In this document: positions 43,465 through 56,589 of the stretch, piece after piece
Layout: the number at the start of each line of letters is the position of its first letter
How positions within the stretch are numbered: the stretch's first letter is position 1
NCBI RefSeq assembly: GCF_022539505.1
Contig: NC_061514.1
Span: 37,043,769-37,107,768 of the forward strand
Origin: Lolium rigidum
Taxonomy: Eukaryota > Streptophyta > Magnoliopsida > Poales > Poaceae
Direction: 5' to 3'
Length of the DNA: 64,000 bases
Made by a program: the position numbers and the translations under genes
The notes under the pieces: model-generated
What the model was told of the DNA's origin: nothing
The model's database searches: none
Seen by the model: the letters and a program-made list of their open reading frames with translations, nothing else

Positions 43465-44838
43465 ATAGATGTTTAATTTTAAGTATCATTGTTCGATGAT
43501 GAATGAATAGCCTATGGATACTATCGTATGGTTTAGACCTCTTGCTAGCCAAAAGATTTGAATTCTTACAAAAGCATAGACTTGTTTCTAAGCTCAACTC
43601 AAATCCAATGTCTAGCATACATACCTATATATCACTTGCTATTACAAGTATAATGTGTGTGTTTTGCCTCCAACCTTTTCAAAATTTTATTTTTGTGTAA
43701 TTTAAAGCTCATAAGAAAGTAAGGTTTGTTAGGAAATACCAGTATGCATGTTGTTGGTTTGACTGATTATGAGTAATGAGCTAGACCGTAACCATGTTTA
43801 CTGGAGAAGTCTTTCAATATTGCACTTTTGGGGTATTGCACCCTGCGTTGATCAACATTTATTTGTTTTGTTGATGGCTATCTCTTGTGAAATAAGTAGA
43901 GGTTATTTAAGCAACTAAGCATGCATACGTTGTTAGAGAAGAACAATGGACCGCTAACCGAAGCCATGCTTAATAATGGTGGAAGTTTCAGCAACGATCA
44001 TCCTCAATAGGAAGAGTGAAAAAAGAGTTGTGTGAAAAAGATTTGTGTTAAAAAAATTGTGTGAAAAAAGAGTTGTGAAAAAAAAAGAGTGAGAAAAGAA
44101 ACAAAAAGAGTATGAAATAAGTGAGAGAGAGTTTCAGCAAGGATGCTCAACGTCTGTTGTTCATGTTGTCCCGGTATGGATGGCCTATAGTTGAGATGCA
44201 CATCTCCTTTTATCCTTTGTACATGTGGCATGAAGTTACCAGATTGTGATACTTAGTTAAAACATGTATGTCAAAAAATCTTGGTAACCCGAAGTTGAGT
44301 AACAAGAGGTGTAGTCCTTAGCATTCAAGAAAGTGAGGCAACACTTACTCATAAGAGGTCAAACTCATGGCACATAGATATCCTTATACATGAGATACTT
44401 CGTACCCCATCCTTGTCATTATTGTTGACATGAATTGCATAGCTCAAAACCATGTTTTATTATCTTTACTTTTTATTTTGTTGGAGGTTTAGAACATGCA
44501 TTCCCTGCTTACTTTCTTGTGCTCAAGAGTCAAAAGAAATATTCCTGAAAAGAGAAGATAAAGAATCTTCCAAAAATTCCATAAGATTCTTCCAAGCATT
44601 CTTTATGATTCATAATACTTATCATTCATGTTTCTTAAAATGCTATTTACTAATACACATGCTTTGTAGAATGTAAGAGTTATCACTTTATTAGTTCATG
44701 TTACTTATTGTCGTTCTTTATTAATTGAACATTGTGATACTTTGCATGATTATTTAGAAGCTATATATCATAAACTCCAAAGTTCATGTTAGTTTTGTCA
44801 CCTTCATGCTCGGGACGAGCATAGGTTAAGCTTGGGGA
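43465..44838 (+). mobile_element. 3' internal region of a gypsy-type LTR element, ending in a polypurine tract
   Basis: Non-coding sequence with GTGAAAAAAGAGTTGTG-like A/G repeats (44016-44130) that ends AAGCTTGGGGA directly before the TG of the LTR at 44839. This is the usual polypurine tract position. No coding domain is left. Confidence 0.6.
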
Positions 44839-46512
44839 TGTTGATGCATGTAAAATGCATACATGAACTTTGTCCTTTATCATATTAAATTCCCACATAT
44901 TTGCAACAAATATGATGATAATACCATGTTTTACATTTATTTATGGGTATTTACCAATGATCCCCTTTATTTGGGCTATAACGCTACAGAACAGGAAAAC
45001 CCTGTTTTGTGTATTTCTCACTTTCACAGACCTATAAGAAGTCAAATTGAGCTGGGATTTTCGGAGCATCACTTTTTCATCGGGAGAAGCAACATGGGCT
45101 CTGGATGCTCACTTGCAGAGGCATGAGGGCCGAAAGAGGCCAGGTGGCGCGGATAGGAAGCGAGGGCACGCCACCCCCTCTTTCAGCCATCGATCGCCCG
45201 TTTTCCCTGATTCTTTAGCGAACCGACGTATTTTCCCTAAAAACGACTGTATATATGACCCCGAAGAGTTCTCGGGAGGAGAGCTCTGCACAAACACAAA
45301 AACATGGAAACGGAGGCTGCTGTAGAGAAGATTGGAGGGGGAACTCCGGCGGGATCACCGCTGGAGGGATCTCCACCTTCTCCAACGTCTTCATCATCAT
45401 CACCATGAACAAGAGGGAGTAGTCCACTTCTGGACTACGGGTTTGTGGCAGTATCTTGATCTATTTCTCTCATGTTCTTCATAGTTCTTAGTGCCATACG
45501 AGCTGCCTATCATGATTATGGCCATATTTGTAATACCTATGTGGTGGATCCTTATTCTATGATATTGTTTTATGGGATCTGATATTATTATATTGTGAGA
45601 TGTATTGATTAATGCATATTATGTACCATGTTCTTAAGTATTTTTTATGATCAAAAATATGTGCAAGAGCGTGTGTGGGGTGATGTGTGTATTAGATGTA
45701 GTAGCATGATTTTAGTGATTGGATAGTGACAATTAATATGTTCAAGATCTATTATGGCTTTGCCTTTCTTTTGCTATCTCACTAGGGATAAAGTGAATGC
45801 ATGTGCTATGTTCATCATGTGACAATAGTGGTGATCTTGTTTGTTCAAGGTAGCATATTTGATATTCAAACTTCATGTCAAAGTACTTATTGCTATGCTC
45901 TATCAATTCTTAATACAAGATTGATGAAGTTTCCTTCTTATGGAGTATAAGAGTGGTGTGTTGCATCATCTCTATGTTAGGACGTGATGCAAATTTTGAT
46001 CTTACATATAGTATTATCTGCACCTTCATATCTCATTGATGAATAGCTTTTTGTCCACCACAACTTTAATATATAGTGAATAGTCAAGTGAATCCATGAA
46101 CCCCAGTCCACTTTTTTATCATAAGAAACACCTTTATATTTCATTTACCTTGTTTCTTTTTGCTGCACTATTTTAACCCTAAAATATAAAAATATTTAAT
46201 TTTCTTATTTGCATCCAAAACACCAAAAATAATCAACCTCTTTATAGTTTTTACTTAGTTATTTTATCTAGTTTAGTTTTTACTTGTTTTATTTCTACTT
46301 GTGTTATTTACTTACACGAAACCTTGTGCTTGACAACCACACGGTGGAGCTGGGGACACACGACATTTACTTTACCTGCAGGATTTCTAGAAGAAGAAAG
46401 AGGAAAATACTCTTTCATCCAGTTCCCGAGAGTTTGATATAAACACTCGAGTCACCCTTGTGGGGAAAATACTTCGCTGATGCAACACTCTGCACTTGGA
46501 GTCCCAACGTCA
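44839..46512 (+). repeat. LTR of a gypsy-type element
   Basis: It starts TGTTGATGCATGTAAAATGC just after the polypurine tract. The right end is placed at CAACGTCA (46512), 13 bp before the primer site; an alternative end is TGATGCAACA at 46487, which pairs better with TGTTG. A TATATATGACC segment near 45250 could serve its promoter. Confidence 0.65.
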
Positions 46513-46525
46513 TTAAGATATATTT

Positions 46526-46543
46526 TGGCGCCATTTCTGGGGA
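46526..46543 (+). promoter_or_regulatory. degenerate Asp-tRNA-type primer-binding site
   Basis: TGGCGCCATTTCTGGGGA matches the complement of the plant Asp-tRNA 3' end (TGGCGCCGTTGCCGGGGA) with three differences. It lies just downstream of the LTR. Confidence 0.6.
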
Positions 46544-46819
46544 ACAATCAAGACACTCCATCAAGCCCGTCAACCGCCATCATTCATGTAGAGAAATGTT
46601 GGTACCACGGCGAGCTCCTATAACTGGTGAAGTTCCCACTCCTTCCGCTTGTGTGCTTGGAGCCGCTTTCTTGGCGGCTAGGACATGTCGTTCCGCTCCT
46701 GCCTGGGCTAGCCCTGGTGGTGGTGGTAAGTCGTGCCCCCCTGGGCTACTGCTGCTATGGATGTTGATGTTGTCGGGGAACTTGACGGTGATGTTGGTCG
46801 AGATTTCCCTTTGGGTGCG
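46544..46819 (+). mobile_element. 5' internal fragment of the same gypsy-type element
   Basis: A short stretch after the primer site, cut at 46820 by the start of another LTR. An open frame (46458-46877) crosses both boundaries, so it is not a gene. Confidence 0.45.
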
Positions 46820-47881
46820 TGATGAGTGCATTTTAGCATGTTTTGCGTTACTATTTCATCAAGTTATCATCAAGTAGTGGTAGGATTTCTGTATTTCACT
46901 GCGCTACCGTGCCCTTTTATGCTTGTCTACGCAAGATCCTAAAATAATGAGTCCATAATGAAATATCAATGAAAACTATCATTTTCTGGCATTTTGACGT
47001 GACAGAAATTATTTGCACTTAATAATGCGCATGGGTGAAAGGACAATGCGAGGATAACTTCTAGGGAGTTTACCGGCAATCGGTACGGGCAGGGCCCGAC
47101 CGTACCGTCCACCTGTACCATCCTCCAAAAGCACCGCCTCATCAAATACTTTCACCTCCCGCATACGGATCTGAGATCAAAGTTGAGATGCGGCCAGAAA
47201 CTCCAGAACGCCGCCCCAGAAGAGATCTAAAGGAAGATCAAGAAGGGACCTAATCCACGTTGCTACCCGGATCATTGGAGGACAAGGCATCATCACCTTC
47301 ATCATCATCCACAACGAATCATCATCTCCATTCTCTCCATTCCATTAGATTGTAATCTCCATTACCATTGTGGGTTCATACTTGGATTCATACCGTTATC
47401 CTTTTTCCATACGCAAGTTTATGATGATGTTCTTGATTGTCTCCATGTGGGAGTAGTTCATCGAGTTCTTGGGGGAGATGGAGAAAACCTAGTGGTACTA
47501 TTATATGAAGTAAGATGATTTATACCTTTGCACTATGATTGTATGCTAGTTTTCTCTTGTAATGTTGCATGATGTCGACCATGTAGTATTTTCCTAAGGG
47601 TCACATGAGGGAACTACCTTTGGAAGTTCGGTAGTGCATACGGCTGGAGGTGACATCCCGTGGCAGCGCACTATTGTATGGAAGAAGGGGATAAGAAGGG
47701 ACTCGCAACGCTTAACAAATAACCATGGGGGTAACACATTATTTGTGATAGATCAATAGGTGACTTGCCGAAGGTCATTGTAGTGGTTATTTAGGGATAC
47801 GTTATGAGATATATATTCCAACTTTGAGCCTTTCCCACATACAACGAGACCAAAGATATGGAATACTTAGTTTCTGTCTTT
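46820..47881 (+). repeat. LTR-like repeat, left end TGATGAGTGCATTTTAGC
   Basis: It starts with TG at 46820. It contains the phrases GGTCACATGAGGGAACTACC and GGAGGTGACATCCCGTGGCA, which I recognise as belonging to an abundant Triticeae LTR. Its far end is not seen because a CACTA terminus begins at 47882. Confidence 0.5.
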
Positions 47882-48440
47882 CACTACAAGAGAACTGCCC
47901 CATAGAGACATTATTTTAGTCATGTAGAGACACTTGTAATGCCTTTACATAATTGTAGAGGCATTTTCCACATTGTCTCGAAAGTGCCACTACATGCAGT
48001 GTGTCTTAGACTGTAGAGTCATTTTGTGAAATGTCTATATGTGACATAATGTCACTTTGTAAAGACATCAGATTGTGTACCTACACGCATAGAGGCACTT
48101 CAAAGATACACCTGGAATGTGTATGTATTGGTATAGAGGCATTTTCATGCAACATTTTAGTTTGTCTCTAATATCAATAAACACATTTTAGTTTGCCAAT
48201 GTATTCACATCTAGAAATGTAGAGACATTTACGCTAGACGTTTTATTCGGTCTCTAAAAATATAAAGGCAAGACGTAGAGACATATATTGTCATTTCCAA
48301 ATATGTAGCGGCACCTTGTTATGACATTTTGTTCTTTTCTTGAGACATTTATATTGTCCCGGCATCTTGGCATGTCTCAGGAGGGATATCATAGAGGCAT
48401 GATTTTATTTCATTCCTAAGATGAAGACGCTTGCTCTCTA
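47882..48440 (+). mobile_element. CACTA transposon left end
   Basis: CACTACAAGAGAACTGCCCC at 47882 is followed by many copies of the subterminal motif TAGAGACATTT and variants (both orientations) to about 48440. No matching right end is found before 49857. The element may be truncated, or its right part may lie beyond the next CACTA. Confidence 0.7.
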
Positions 48441-49856
48441 GAAAATATATACTATCAATATTCAATAACAACATAATACTTATGCAAACTGATATTATGG
48501 TATAGGCAAAAGATAATTGGATACTCGTTCATAGAAACGGTCAATACAAATACACTGAGAAATCAGTAATTGTAAATAAAAACATAAGTATGAAAAAATT
48601 TACATTGACACGAGTGTGTGTAAGCTAGATGCCCATTATGAGAAAAAAAAACAGAAAAAATGCACAAATAACAACCTCCTTGCTGGACAACATCACAAAA
48701 TCCAAACAAAATATTCTTACAAATACTGACACCACTAGACCATATGACCAAGCACTAGAGTTCCCTTTGGGAGCTATTGTTGTCAGCCACCATATTGAGT
48801 AAAATATGAAGACCTGCAATCACCGAATTACAAACCAATGTCACAAAAACTGCTATTAGTAATTATCTTATCAGATACGCCTATGGATGAACTGCAGTAG
48901 TAGGATGTACAGTAGTAATAAATCTACATTTCTACCAGCACATAAGATATTTGCATACAGTAAACCTTCTGTTTGGAAATGCAACAAGACCTATTGAAGT
49001 GGATTATAAACGCACGAGCGCAAGAGTCAATTATAAGAATATGACATAGATGTATGACTATTTTGAATTATAAGAAAATGTCTAATAGACAACATATGAA
49101 CCAGAGAAAGATCTGCAGGTTGATTGGACTTAGACCACATATGATACATGACTGCAAGTTTTTTTAAATGCAAAACAAGAGGAAAATTAAGTATATCATA
49201 CCTACCTAAATAAGCTGACTATGACCAATCTAATATCATAGACAATCCATAACTCTTTTCTCGATCAAACAAGTTCTTGTATGCAAGGCAGTTGAATATA
49301 CCTCCAACAGAGAACATCATAGGATTTCAGGTTCAGTAAGTTGTGTTGTAGCTATTCAAATTGAAGATACCTGCAAAGGGAATTTTACTAACTCTAATTA
49401 CAGATGGAATGTATGACCAGCTTGCTGAACCACATAGATCGGAAGAATGCATGAGTAGGAGTTAGTAACATTCTGTCAATTCAAGCCGGCACTTACCTCG
49501 GGCGCATGCATGACTGCCCGTATATTTTTCCCTTCCTTTTTTTTCTGCTACCTACAGTAGTCTACTACTCATGTTTTCTTGAGGCTACAGGGCAAGTTAA
49601 GTGCAACAAAAGGTGCACGAAACTCAGGTTTAGTAGTAATACTAAATTGGAATATTTCCTTTTTCATTACTCAGCTGCCAGTGTGTCCTAGTGTAATTTG
49701 GGGAATTTATGACTAACTTAAATATTGAGCTTAGACATGAGGGCTTGACCACCGTATGTACTTGAAAGCTAACAACAGATTTTTCGTACTGAATATGTAG
49801 AATCTAGTCTTAAAGCCTCTCGAGTTTTAATTCCGGGATCTTAGTTGCAACCAATT
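48441..49856. other. interior or flank of the CACTA element, no gene seen
   Basis: AT-rich sequence with short open frames only. No transposase motif is recognised. Confidence 0.4.
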
Positions 49857-50320
49857 CACTACAGGAATGGTCGGAGACGCCGACGGCCAAACCCTACGCC
49901 GAGGGCGTTTTATCGGGGCCGTCGGCGTATGGCCTCGCCGGGGCAGCGCCGGAAGCCGACCGTCGGCGTCTAGATACCGTCGGCGTACAGGCTCCTATGC
50001 CGAGGGCCGCCGTCGGCGTCTACCAGCCCCTCGGCATAGGCAGTAACATGGTGCCTGTTCCAGCGGCGACATGACGGCCCTCTCACGGCGTCTCACAGAC
50101 GCCGAGGGCTACCCTCGGCATAGGGCCTGGCCCCCCTATGCCGACGGCCACCCTCGGCATATAGAACCTTTTTTATTTTTTTTCTTTTTTCTCCCTCTCA
50201 TATTACTTTATATTATGTTTCTATTATTTATTTACTAGTATGAATTATGTAAAAAAAGGTTCTATTTTTTAAGAATTCGACGATGCATTGCATATATGTA
50301 GGTCCCACGGGTGACGCTCT

Positions 50321-52260
50321 TCGCGGACGGGTCAACCGGAGCCACTAGGCCGAACTTCGCTATCTATGTACATATGTCCTTAAACATTTAGGAAAATTCC
50401 ATTGCTAACCCTAACTCCAACCCTAACCCTAACCGAGGCCATTCCCGCCCTAGGGTTTCCCGCTTCGCGGGCCAACTTTCTATTTTGCGAACATTTTGGT
50501 AACCCTTAACCTCACCCGGATGCTATCCCTAACCCTAACCCTAGGGGTAGATCTGCGGGGTCACCGCCCTAGGGTTTGGCTAACCTTGCATGTACCCGGC
50601 GTTGACGATTTCCGCATACATGGGCTAGCACTTGGTAAAATACAGGATCTGTATGTGGAAACTCCCGCCACAGCTCAAACGGAGTCTATTTTATGGTAAA
50701 GTATGCCCAACTTATGGTTTCCATGTACATATGTCCTAAACAAACCAAAGCAAGTAAAAAAGTCCATTTGTAAACCCTAGCACGGAGAAAGCTATAGGGG
50801 TAGATCTGCGGGATCCTCGCCCTAGGGTTTTCCAAGATACGTACCACTCGGAGCGTCGGAATCCCCGGAAAACTTGCATATGCCCATAACATATGTGTAA
50901 AATTGTGATGTAAGGATTGGCTAACCTTGCATGTACCCGGCGTTGACGATTTCCGCATGCATGGGCTAGCACTTGGTAAAATCCAGGATCTGTATGTGGA
51001 AACTCCCGCCACGGCTCAAACGGAGCCTATTTTATGGTAAAGTATGCCCAACTTATGGTTTCCATGTACATATGTCCTAAACAAACCAAAGCAAGTAAAA
51101 AGTCCATTTGTAAACCCTAGCACGGAGAAAGCTATAGGGGTAGATCTGCGGGATCCTCGCCCTAGGGTTTTCCAAGATACGGACCATCGGAGCGTCTGAA
51201 TCCCTGGAAAACTTGCATATGCCCATAACATATGTGTAAAATTGTGATGTAAGGATTGGCTAACCTTGCATGTACCCGGCGTTGACGATTTCCGCATGCA
51301 TGGGCTAGCACTTGGTAAAATCCAGGATCTGTATGTGGAAACTCCCGCCACGGCTCAAACGGAGCCTATTTTATGGTAAAGTATGCCCAACTTATGGTTT
51401 CCATGTACATATGTCCTAAACAAACCAAAGCAAGTAAAAAAGTCCATTTGTAAACCCTAGCACGGAGAAAGCTATAGGGGTCGATCTGCGGGATCCCCGC
51501 CCTAGGGTTTTCCAAGATACAGACCATCGGAGCGTCGGAATCCCTGGAAAACTTGCATATGCCCATAACATATGTGTAAAATTGTGATGTAAGGATTGGC
51601 TAACCTTGCATGTACCCGGCGTTGACGATTTCCGCATGCATGGGCTAGCACTTGGTAAAATCCAGGATCTGTATGTGGAAACTCCCGCCACGGCTCAAAC
51701 GGAGCCTATTTTATGGTAAAGTATGCCCAACTTATGGTTTCCATTTACATATGTCCTAAACAAACCAAAGCAAGTAAAAAAGTCCATTTGTAAACCCTAG
51801 CACGGAGAAAGCTATAGGGGTAGATCTGCGGGATCCCCGCCCTAGGGTTTTCCAAGATACAGACCATCGGAGCGTCGGAATCCCTGGAAAACTTGCATAT
51901 GCCCATAACATATGTGTAAAATTGTGATGTAAGGATTGGCTAACCTTGCATGTACCCGGCGTTGACGATTTCCGCATGCATGGGCTAGCACTTGGTAAAA
52001 TCCAGGATCTGTATGTGGAAACTCCCGCCACGGCTCAAACGGAGCCTATTTTATGGTAAAGTATGCCCAACCTATGGTTTCCATGTACATATGTCCTAAA
52101 CAAAGCAAAATAAATAAAAAAGTCCACTGGTAAACCCTCGCACGGAGAAAGCTATAGGGGTAGATGTGTGGGGTCCCCGCCCTAGGGTTTTCCAAGTTAC
52201 AGACCACCGGAGCGTCGGAATCGCTGGAAAACTTGTGTGTGCCCACATGGCATGCACAAA
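50321..52260. repeat. tandem array, about 340-bp unit, five to six copies
   Basis: The anchor GTATGCCCAACTTATGG occurs at about 50701, 51042, 51381, 51721 and 52061, so unit lengths are 339-341 bp. The central copies are almost identical. A diverged copy precedes 50701, and the last copy grades into the next array after 52130. Open frames in each unit (91-111 codons, - strand) are copies of the same shadow frame. Confidence 0.93.
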
Positions 52261-55200
52261 AGTGATTTGAGATGGTTTTATATCCAAGGATACCCCCAAG
52301 GTGTGTCCGGCTTCTCGGACAGGGGGTTCCTACACTTAGTGCGATTCCGGATGTATAGGGGAACCGCCTCGTACGTGAACCGGAGAGAAACTTGAGATCA
52401 TATGGGATGATCCTTGTTTTACCATGTACCTATGACCTAACCAAGCTCAAATGGAGGCATATGCCCACCGGGGACCCCCGATGGGATGCGATCAAAGGGG
52501 TATCTCCAACCGGATACGCCTTTTGGTCAACGTAACTAGGGTTTCGTCGGAAATCTAGCATCGGATCTAGGGAATGTCCCCGTAACTTGTGTGTGTCCAC
52601 ATGGAATGCACAAAAGTGATTTGAGATGGTTTTATATCCAAGGCTACCCCCCGTGTGTGTCCGGCTTCTCGGACGTGGGGTTCCTACACTTAGGCGGATT
52701 CGCATGTATAGGGGGACTCCCTCGTACGTGAACCGGAGAGAAACTTGATATCATATGGGATGATTTTTGTTTCCACATGTACCTATGACCTAACCAAGCT
52801 CAAATGGAGGCATATGCCCACCGGGGACCCCCGATGGGATGCGATCAAAGGGTAGACCGCGCGGTCAACGGAACTAGGGTTTCATCGGAAATCGAGCATC
52901 GGATCTAGGGAATGGCCCCAAAACTTGTGTGTGTCCACATGTAATGCACAAAAGTGATTTGAGATGGTTTTATATCCAAGGCTACCCCCTGTGTGTGTCC
53001 GGCTTCTGGACAGGGGGTCCTACACTTAGGCGGCATTCACGCATGTATAGGGAACTCCTCGGAGGTGAACCGGAGAGAAACTTGAGATCATATGGGATGA
53101 TCCTTGTTTCCAAATGTACCTATGACCTAACCAAGCTCAAATGGAGGCATATGCCCACCGGGGACCCCGATGGGATGCGATCAAAGGGGTAGAGCGCGCG
53201 GTCAACGTAACTAGGGTTTCGTCGGAAATCTAGCATCGGATCTAGGGAATGGCCCCAGAACTTGTGTGTGTCCACATGGAATGCACAAAAGTGATTTGAG
53301 ATGGTTTTATATCCAAGGCTACCCCCCCGTGTGTGTCCGGCTTCTCGGACGGGGGTTACTACACTTAGGCGGATTCCGCATGTATAGGGGGAACTCCCTC
53401 GAGTTGAACCGGAGAGAAACTTGAGATCATATGGGATGATTTTTGTTTCCACATGTACCTATGACCTAACCAAGCTCAAATGGAGGCATATGCCCACCGG
53501 GGACCCCGATGGGATGCGATCAAAGGGGTAGACCGCGCGGTCAACGTAACTAGGGTTTCATCGGAAATCGAGCGTCGGATCTAGGGAATGGCCCCAGAAC
53601 TTGTGTGTGTCCACATGGAATGCACAAAAGTGATTTGAGATGGTTTTATATCCAAGGCTACCCCCGGGTGTGTCCGGCTTCTCGGACAGGGGTTCCTACA
53701 CTTGGGCGGTTCCGCATGTATAGGGGGAACTCCCTCGTACGTGAACCGGAGAGAAACTTGATATCATATGGGATGATTTTTGTTTCCACATGTACCTATG
53801 ACCTAACCAAGCTCAAATGGAGGCATATGCCCACCGGGGACCCCGATGGGATGCGATCAAAGGGTAGAGCGCGCGGTCAACGTAACTAGGGTTTCGTCGG
53901 AAATCTAGCATCGGATCTAGGGAATGGCCCCGGAACTTGTGTGTGTCCACATGGAATGCACAAAAGTGATTTGAGATGGTTTTATATCCAAGGCTACCCC
54001 CAGGTGTGTCCGGCTTCTCGGACGGGGGTTCCTACACTTGGGCGGATTCTACATGTATAGGGGGACTCCCTCGTACGTGAACCGGAGAGAAACTTGATAT
54101 CATATGGGATGATTTTTGTTTCCACATGTACCTATGACCTAACCAAGCTCAAATGGAGGCATATGCCCACCGGGGGACCCCCGATGGGATGCAGCCAAAG
54201 GGGTAGACCGCGCGGTCAACAGAACTAGGGTTTCGTCGGAAATCGAGCGTCGGATCTAGGGAATGGCCCCAGAACTGGTGTGTGTCCACATGGAATGCAC
54301 AAAAGTGATTTGAGATGGTTTTATATCCAAGGCTTCGCCCCCAGGTGTGTCCGGCTTCTCGGACAGGGGGTTACTACACTTGGGCGGTTCCGCATGTATA
54401 GGGGGAACTCCTCGTACGTGAACCGGAGAGAAACTTGATATCATATGGGATGATTTTTGTTTCCACATGTACCTATGACCTAACCAAGCTCAAATGGAGG
54501 CATATGCCCACCGGGGACCCCGATGGGATGCGATCAAAGGGTAGACCGCGCGGTCAACGTAACTAGGGTTTCGTCGGAAATCGAGCATCGGATCTAGGGA
54601 ATGGCCCCAGAACTTGTGTGTGTTCACATGGAATGCACAAAAGTGATTTGAGATGGTTTTATATCCAAGGCTACCCCCGTGTGTGTCCGGATTATCGGAC
54701 AGGGGGTTCCTACACTTGGCGCAGTTCCGCATGTATAGGGGGAACTCCCTCGTACGTGAACCGGAGAGAATCTTGGGATCATATGGGATGATTTTTGTTT
54801 CCACATGTACCTATGACCTAACCAAGCTCAAATGGAGGCATATGCCCACCGGGGACCCCGATGGGATGCAATCAAAGGGGTAGACCGCGCGGTCAACAGA
54901 ACTAGGGTTTCGTCAGAAATCGAGCGTCGGATCTAGGGAATGGCCCCAAAACTTGTGTGTGTCCACATGGCATGCACAAAATTGATTTGAGATGGTTTTA
55001 TATCCAAGGCTACCCCCAGGTGTGTCCGGCTTCTCGGACGGGGGTTCCTACACTTGGGCGAGATTCCGCATGTATAGGGGGAACTCCTCGTACGTGAACC
55101 GGAGAGAAACTTGATATCATATGGGATGATTTTTGTTTCCACATGTACCTATGACCTAACCAAGCTCAAATGGAGGCATATGCCCACCGGGGGACCCCCG

Positions 55201-55600
55201 ATGGGATGCAGTCAAAGGGGTAGACCGCGCGGTCAACTGAACTAGGGTTTCGTCAGAAATCGAGCACCGGATCCAGGGGATGGCCCCAAAACTTGTGTCT
55301 GTCCACATGGCATGCACAAAATTGATTTGAGATGGTTTTATATCCAAGGCTATCCCCCAGGTGTGTCCGGCTTCTCGGACAGGGGGTTCCTACACTTGGG
55401 CAGATTCTGCATGTATAGGGGAACTCCTCGTACGTGAACCGGAGAGAATCTTGGGATCATATGGGATGATTTTTGTTTCCACATGTACCTATGACCTAAC
55501 CAAGCTCAAATGGAGGCATATGCCCACCGGGGGACCCCCGATGGGATGCAGTCAAAGGGGTAGATCTGCGGGGCTCCCAGATTAGGGTTTCTTCTACCGG
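52236..55600. repeat. tandem array, about 338-bp unit, about ten copies
   Basis: The anchor AACTTGTGTGTGTCCACATG occurs at about 52584, 52922, 53259, 53598, 53934, 54273, 54611, 54950 and 55290, with a variant first copy near 52230. Spacing is 336-340 bp. Units share with the 340-bp array the order of a GTACxTATGxCCTAA block, a GGGGTAGA block and a CTAGGGTTT block, so both arrays descend from one ancestral unit. Confidence 0.93.
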
Positions 55601-55940
55601 TGGGAATATTGATGCGCCGATAGGGTAACTATTGATACTACATGTTCCGATGACCTAACACAACACAAAGGAAGAGAAAAGTCCATGGGTCAGCTGTCAT
55701 CGGAGGTCGGTCAAAGGGGTAGATCTGCGGGGCTACCGGATTAGGGTTTTGTCTACCGGAGGGAATAGTGATGTAAGATAGGGTAATTATTGGCACTACA
55801 TGTTCCGATGACCTAACACAACACAAAGTAAGAGAAAAGTCCATAGTTCAACTGTTATCGGAGGCCGGTCAAAGGGGTAGATCTGCGGGGCTCCCGGATT
55901 AGGGTTTCGTCTACCGGGGGGAATATTAAGTTAAGATATG
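55561..55940. repeat. tandem array, about 159-bp unit, about two and a half copies
   Basis: The anchor TAGATCTGCGGGGCT recurs at 55561, 55720 and 55878. The unit keeps the TGACCTAAC and GGGGTAGATCTGCGG blocks of the larger arrays but is about half their length. Confidence 0.85.
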
Positions 55941-56139
55941 GTAAAATTATTTATGCGCATAGCTTGAGAATGTAGAAGATTAAAACAGAAAATAAATATA
56001 TAATTTGCATGGACATATATAATTTAATAAATATAATTGACATTAATAAAATTTAAAATAGAAAATAAATTGAAAAATAAAAAAGGGGCTATGCCGAGGG
56101 CTGCCCTCGGCATATGCCTGGCCCTCGGCATAGCGTGAG

Positions 56140-56560
56140 GGGTGGGCGCGGTCGGCCGGATCTGGTCGAGCCGGACCTTATCTGGTCCTCACGCGCACCT
56201 GTTCCGCACGCGCCCCATTCCCCTCGAGCCCGCCGCCCATTCCCCTCGAGCCCGCCGCCGCACCCTGCCACCCCGCCGCCGCACCCTGCCTCCCCGCCGC
56301 CGCCCCTGCTCTGCCTCCCCGCCGCCGCCCCCTGCTCGCGCCGCCGCCCCCTGCTCTGCCTCCCCGCCGCCTCCTCGCGCCGCCCCCGGCCTCCCCTACA
56401 CGCGTCGCCGCCGTGGCTGCTCGCGCCGCCCCCGGCAGCCACACGCCGCCCCATCCTTCCCGCCGCCACCTCGCGCCGCTCCCGGCCTCCCCTGCACGCG
56501 CCGCCCCCGGCCTCCCTTGCACGCGCCAGCCCCCTGCCTGTAAGGCTTTTTTCATTTTTT
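56140..56560. other. CCG-rich low-complexity block
   Basis: Repeats of CCGCCGCC and CCCCTGCTC give long open frames on both strands. The strand symmetry and composition argue against a real protein. It may be a captured or 5' exon-like part of the CACTA element. Confidence 0.5.
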
Positions 56561-56589
56561 CATGCTATTTAGAAATTTATTGTATGCTA

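Noticed and set aside
46458..46877. 139-codon open frame
   Set aside because: It crosses an LTR end, a primer site and the start of another LTR, so it cannot be one gene.
50696..55600. Repeated open frames of 60-111 codons in the tandem arrays (for example starting MAGVSTYRSW on the - strand)
   Set aside because: They recur because the 340-bp units recur, several strands and frames are open at once, and no codon or domain signal is present.
50321..55940. CRISPR-like array
   Set aside because: Units are about 340 bp, contiguous and without short repeat/spacer alternation; the context is a plant CACTA element.
56089..56572. Pro/Arg-rich open frames of 125-152 codons on both strands
   Set aside because: CCG low-complexity sequence; strand symmetry argues against coding.
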